Assembly (NCBI GenBank): GCA_020026155.1
Contig: JAHHQX010000019.1
Location: 1 to 30,687, forward strand
DNA: 30,687 nt
Direction of reading: 5' to 3'
Source: Actinobacillus sp.
Lineage (GTDB): Bacteria > Pseudomonadota > Gammaproteobacteria > Enterobacterales > Pasteurellaceae
The stretch's first letter is position 1. Every line of letters starts with the position of its first letter. A program made the translations under genes and the position numbers. The notes under the pieces were generated by a model. It was given only the letters and a program-made list of their open reading frames with translations. It made no database searches and was not told the DNA's origin. Of the stretch, positions 29,730-30,687 are shown piece after piece.

Positions 29730-30417
29730 AAGCTTTGGGGATAGATTAAAAAAAATGATCGGTAATAAGAGCGGTCGTGCATTTGCTAAAGAAATAGGAA
29801 TTTCTTATAGCACACTCCATAACTATTTAACAAACGTAAGTTCACCAACCTTAGCTAACTTAGAGCTTATTGCTGATAAAACGAATGCTGATATTAAATG
29901 GTTAGTAACAGGCACGGAGCCCGACGTGATTGAAATGGAAGAGGGACATGATTTAGAGAGTAAAGGTAGTATAAATTTATTAAATAATGCCGAAAGTGTA
30001 GTATTTATTGATGCTTATCGCTCTATAAACGTATCCGCTGGTTTTGGAAGCTTTAATGACGGTGTAACTCGCCCAGATGGTGAAAGACCTTATGCAATAC
30101 AATTACTAGTGGAATTAGGCGCTTCTGCAAGCAAATGCGCTGTCTTTTGGGCTAAAGGTAATTCAATGTATCCAACCATACATGATGGAGATCAACTGCT
30201 CGTGGATTTAAGTCAAAAACAGATTACAGGTAATAAAATTTACTTGATCCAGAATGAAGAGAGTGTGTGGGTAAAACGGGTAAAAATCTCATGGGATGGC
30301 GTAGAACTCATTAGTGATAATAAAGAAGAATATCCGATTATTAAAATTAAGCCTAATGAAGCTGAACACCTGCAAGTAATTGGGCAGGTCATTTATGTCG
30401 GACACGCTTTAATTTAA
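29686..30417 (+). CDS. c: Phage repressor c (HTH plus S24 LexA-like peptidase)
   Basis: A 243-residue repressor. The N-terminal helix-turn-helix (RAFAKEIGISYSTLHNYLTN, about 31-50) binds operators. The C-terminal S24 domain keeps the self-cleavage set: Ala118-Gly119 as cut site, Ser160 in GNSMYPTI and Lys197 in VWVKRVK. The Ser-Lys distance (37) is the same as in LexA (119 and 156). This suggests SOS-induced inactivation by RecA filaments, unlike Mu c, which has no such domain. It diverges from ner and keeps the lysogenic state. Confidence 0.92.
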   Translation: MKNDLVPIPKVEKGTSFGDRLKKMIGNKSGRAFAKEIGISYSTLHNYLTNVSSPTLANLELIADKTNADIKWLVTGTEPDVIEMEEGHDLESKGSINLLNNAESVVFIDAYRSINVSAGFGSFNDGVTRPDGERPYAIQLLVELGASASKCAVFWAKGNSMYPTIHDGDQLLVDLSQKQITGNKIYLIQNEESVWVKRVKISWDGVELISDNKEEYPIIKIKPNEAEHLQVIGQVIYVGHALI

Positions 30418-30442
30418 ATTTAAAAGCTTTTTAAACGGTCTT

Positions 30443-30498
30443 AAAAGCCTCTTTGCTTATTCTTACTTTAATCGGCTAAATGAGGCTTTTAATAATTT
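30443..30498 (+). terminator. Terminator after the c repressor
   Basis: AAAAGCCTC (30443-30451) pairs with GAGGCTTTT (30482-30490) across a 30-nt loop and is followed by AATAATTTTTT. The loop is long, so the terminator is likely but not certain. Confidence 0.55.
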
Positions 30499-30568
30499 TT
30501 TCTTAATTTGACTCTTTGATTTAACTCAGTGGATCAATCTTGTTTAAACCCTTATTCTATAAAGGTTC

Positions 30569-30603
30569 TTCCCATCTATTCCCACTTACTCTTATCTATT
30601 CCC
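30569..30603. repeat. Helically phased TTCCC repeats in the right flank
   Basis: TTCCC occurs at 30569, 30579 and 30599, spaced 10 and 20 bp. The larger unit ATCTATTCCC is repeated exactly at 30574-30583 and 30594-30603. Spacing by whole helical turns suggests protein-binding sites on one DNA face. Confidence 0.5.
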
Positions 30604-30687
30604 GTATTTCTTAATTAATGTGGTTGGTTACAATCGGTTGGGGCAAAGTGATTATTTAAACCGTCTACAGAGCCATAGGTTGTCTTA

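Larger units (their letters stand above)
30418..30687. other. Gene-free flank: phage left end and host junction region
   Basis: No gene was found in these 270 bases. They hold a terminator (30443-30498), a 13-mer also present at the other end (30427-30439), and phased TTCCC repeats (30569-30603). The phage left end must lie here or just outside, since Mu-like phages begin shortly before c. The exact end was not identified. Confidence 0.5.

Noticed and set aside
1..30687. CRISPR arrays, tRNA genes, integrase, DNA uptake repeats
   Set aside because: No regular repeat-spacer pattern, no cloverleaf or integrase motif, and no exact AAGTGCGGT or ACAAGCGGT was noticed by eye.

Overview
The window is one nearly complete transposable (Mu-like) prophage, plus short flanks. 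The DNA is AT-rich (judged by eye, not counted), and several small genes resemble ones I associate with Haemophilus and its relatives, so the host is probably a member of the Pasteurellaceae (inference). No integrase, tRNA, rRNA or CRISPR array was seen. Almost everything is on the minus strand, so the phage reads from right to left. The repressor at 29686-30417 marks its left end and the gene at 190-642 its right end.

Early region (about 30417 to 23503). A LexA-like repressor (+) diverges from ner, transposase A and ATPase B. The control region holds an array of AAAAGGAAC-type sites. Small genes follow, including an ANR-family regulator, then Gam, GemA and the middle/late activator Mor. Hairpins split this region into several transcription units, and a promoter-like sequence for mor overlaps the terminator in front of it.

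Lysis and cargo (about 23400 to 21700). A lipoprotein gene has its own promoter and a CRP-like site and looks like a moron. It is followed by an N-acetylmuramoyl-L-alanine amidase whose ribosome binding site sits in a 14-bp hairpin, a holin candidate, a 24-residue membrane microprotein, and an overlapping pair of inner- and outer-membrane spanins.

Head module (about 21741 to 12473). This follows the Mu order: DUF2730, gp26-like, gp27-like (DUF3486), large terminase, DUF935 portal, MuF, virion morphogenesis protein, protease with internal scaffold, capsid gpT, gp36-like and gp37-like. The MuF protein carries an extra C-terminal papain-fold domain of toxin type, and a small acidic gene overlaps its end. 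This is a candidate phage-borne toxin-immunity pair and the most interesting system here.

Tail module (about 12465 to 190). This is lambda-like, not Mu-like: tail tube, G/GT chaperones with a canonical GGGAAAG -1 frameshift site, tape measure H, then M, L, K, I and J. Next come a fibre-assembly-type gene and a permuted NlpC/P60-like gene. A lone plus-strand membrane gene sits between GT and H. The phage is therefore a Mu replication/head and lambda tail chimera, expected to have a long non-contractile tail.

The flanks are 1-189, with a partial plus-strand ORF and a terminator, and 30418-30687, with a terminator and phased TTCCC repeats. The exact phage ends could not be fixed from the sequence.
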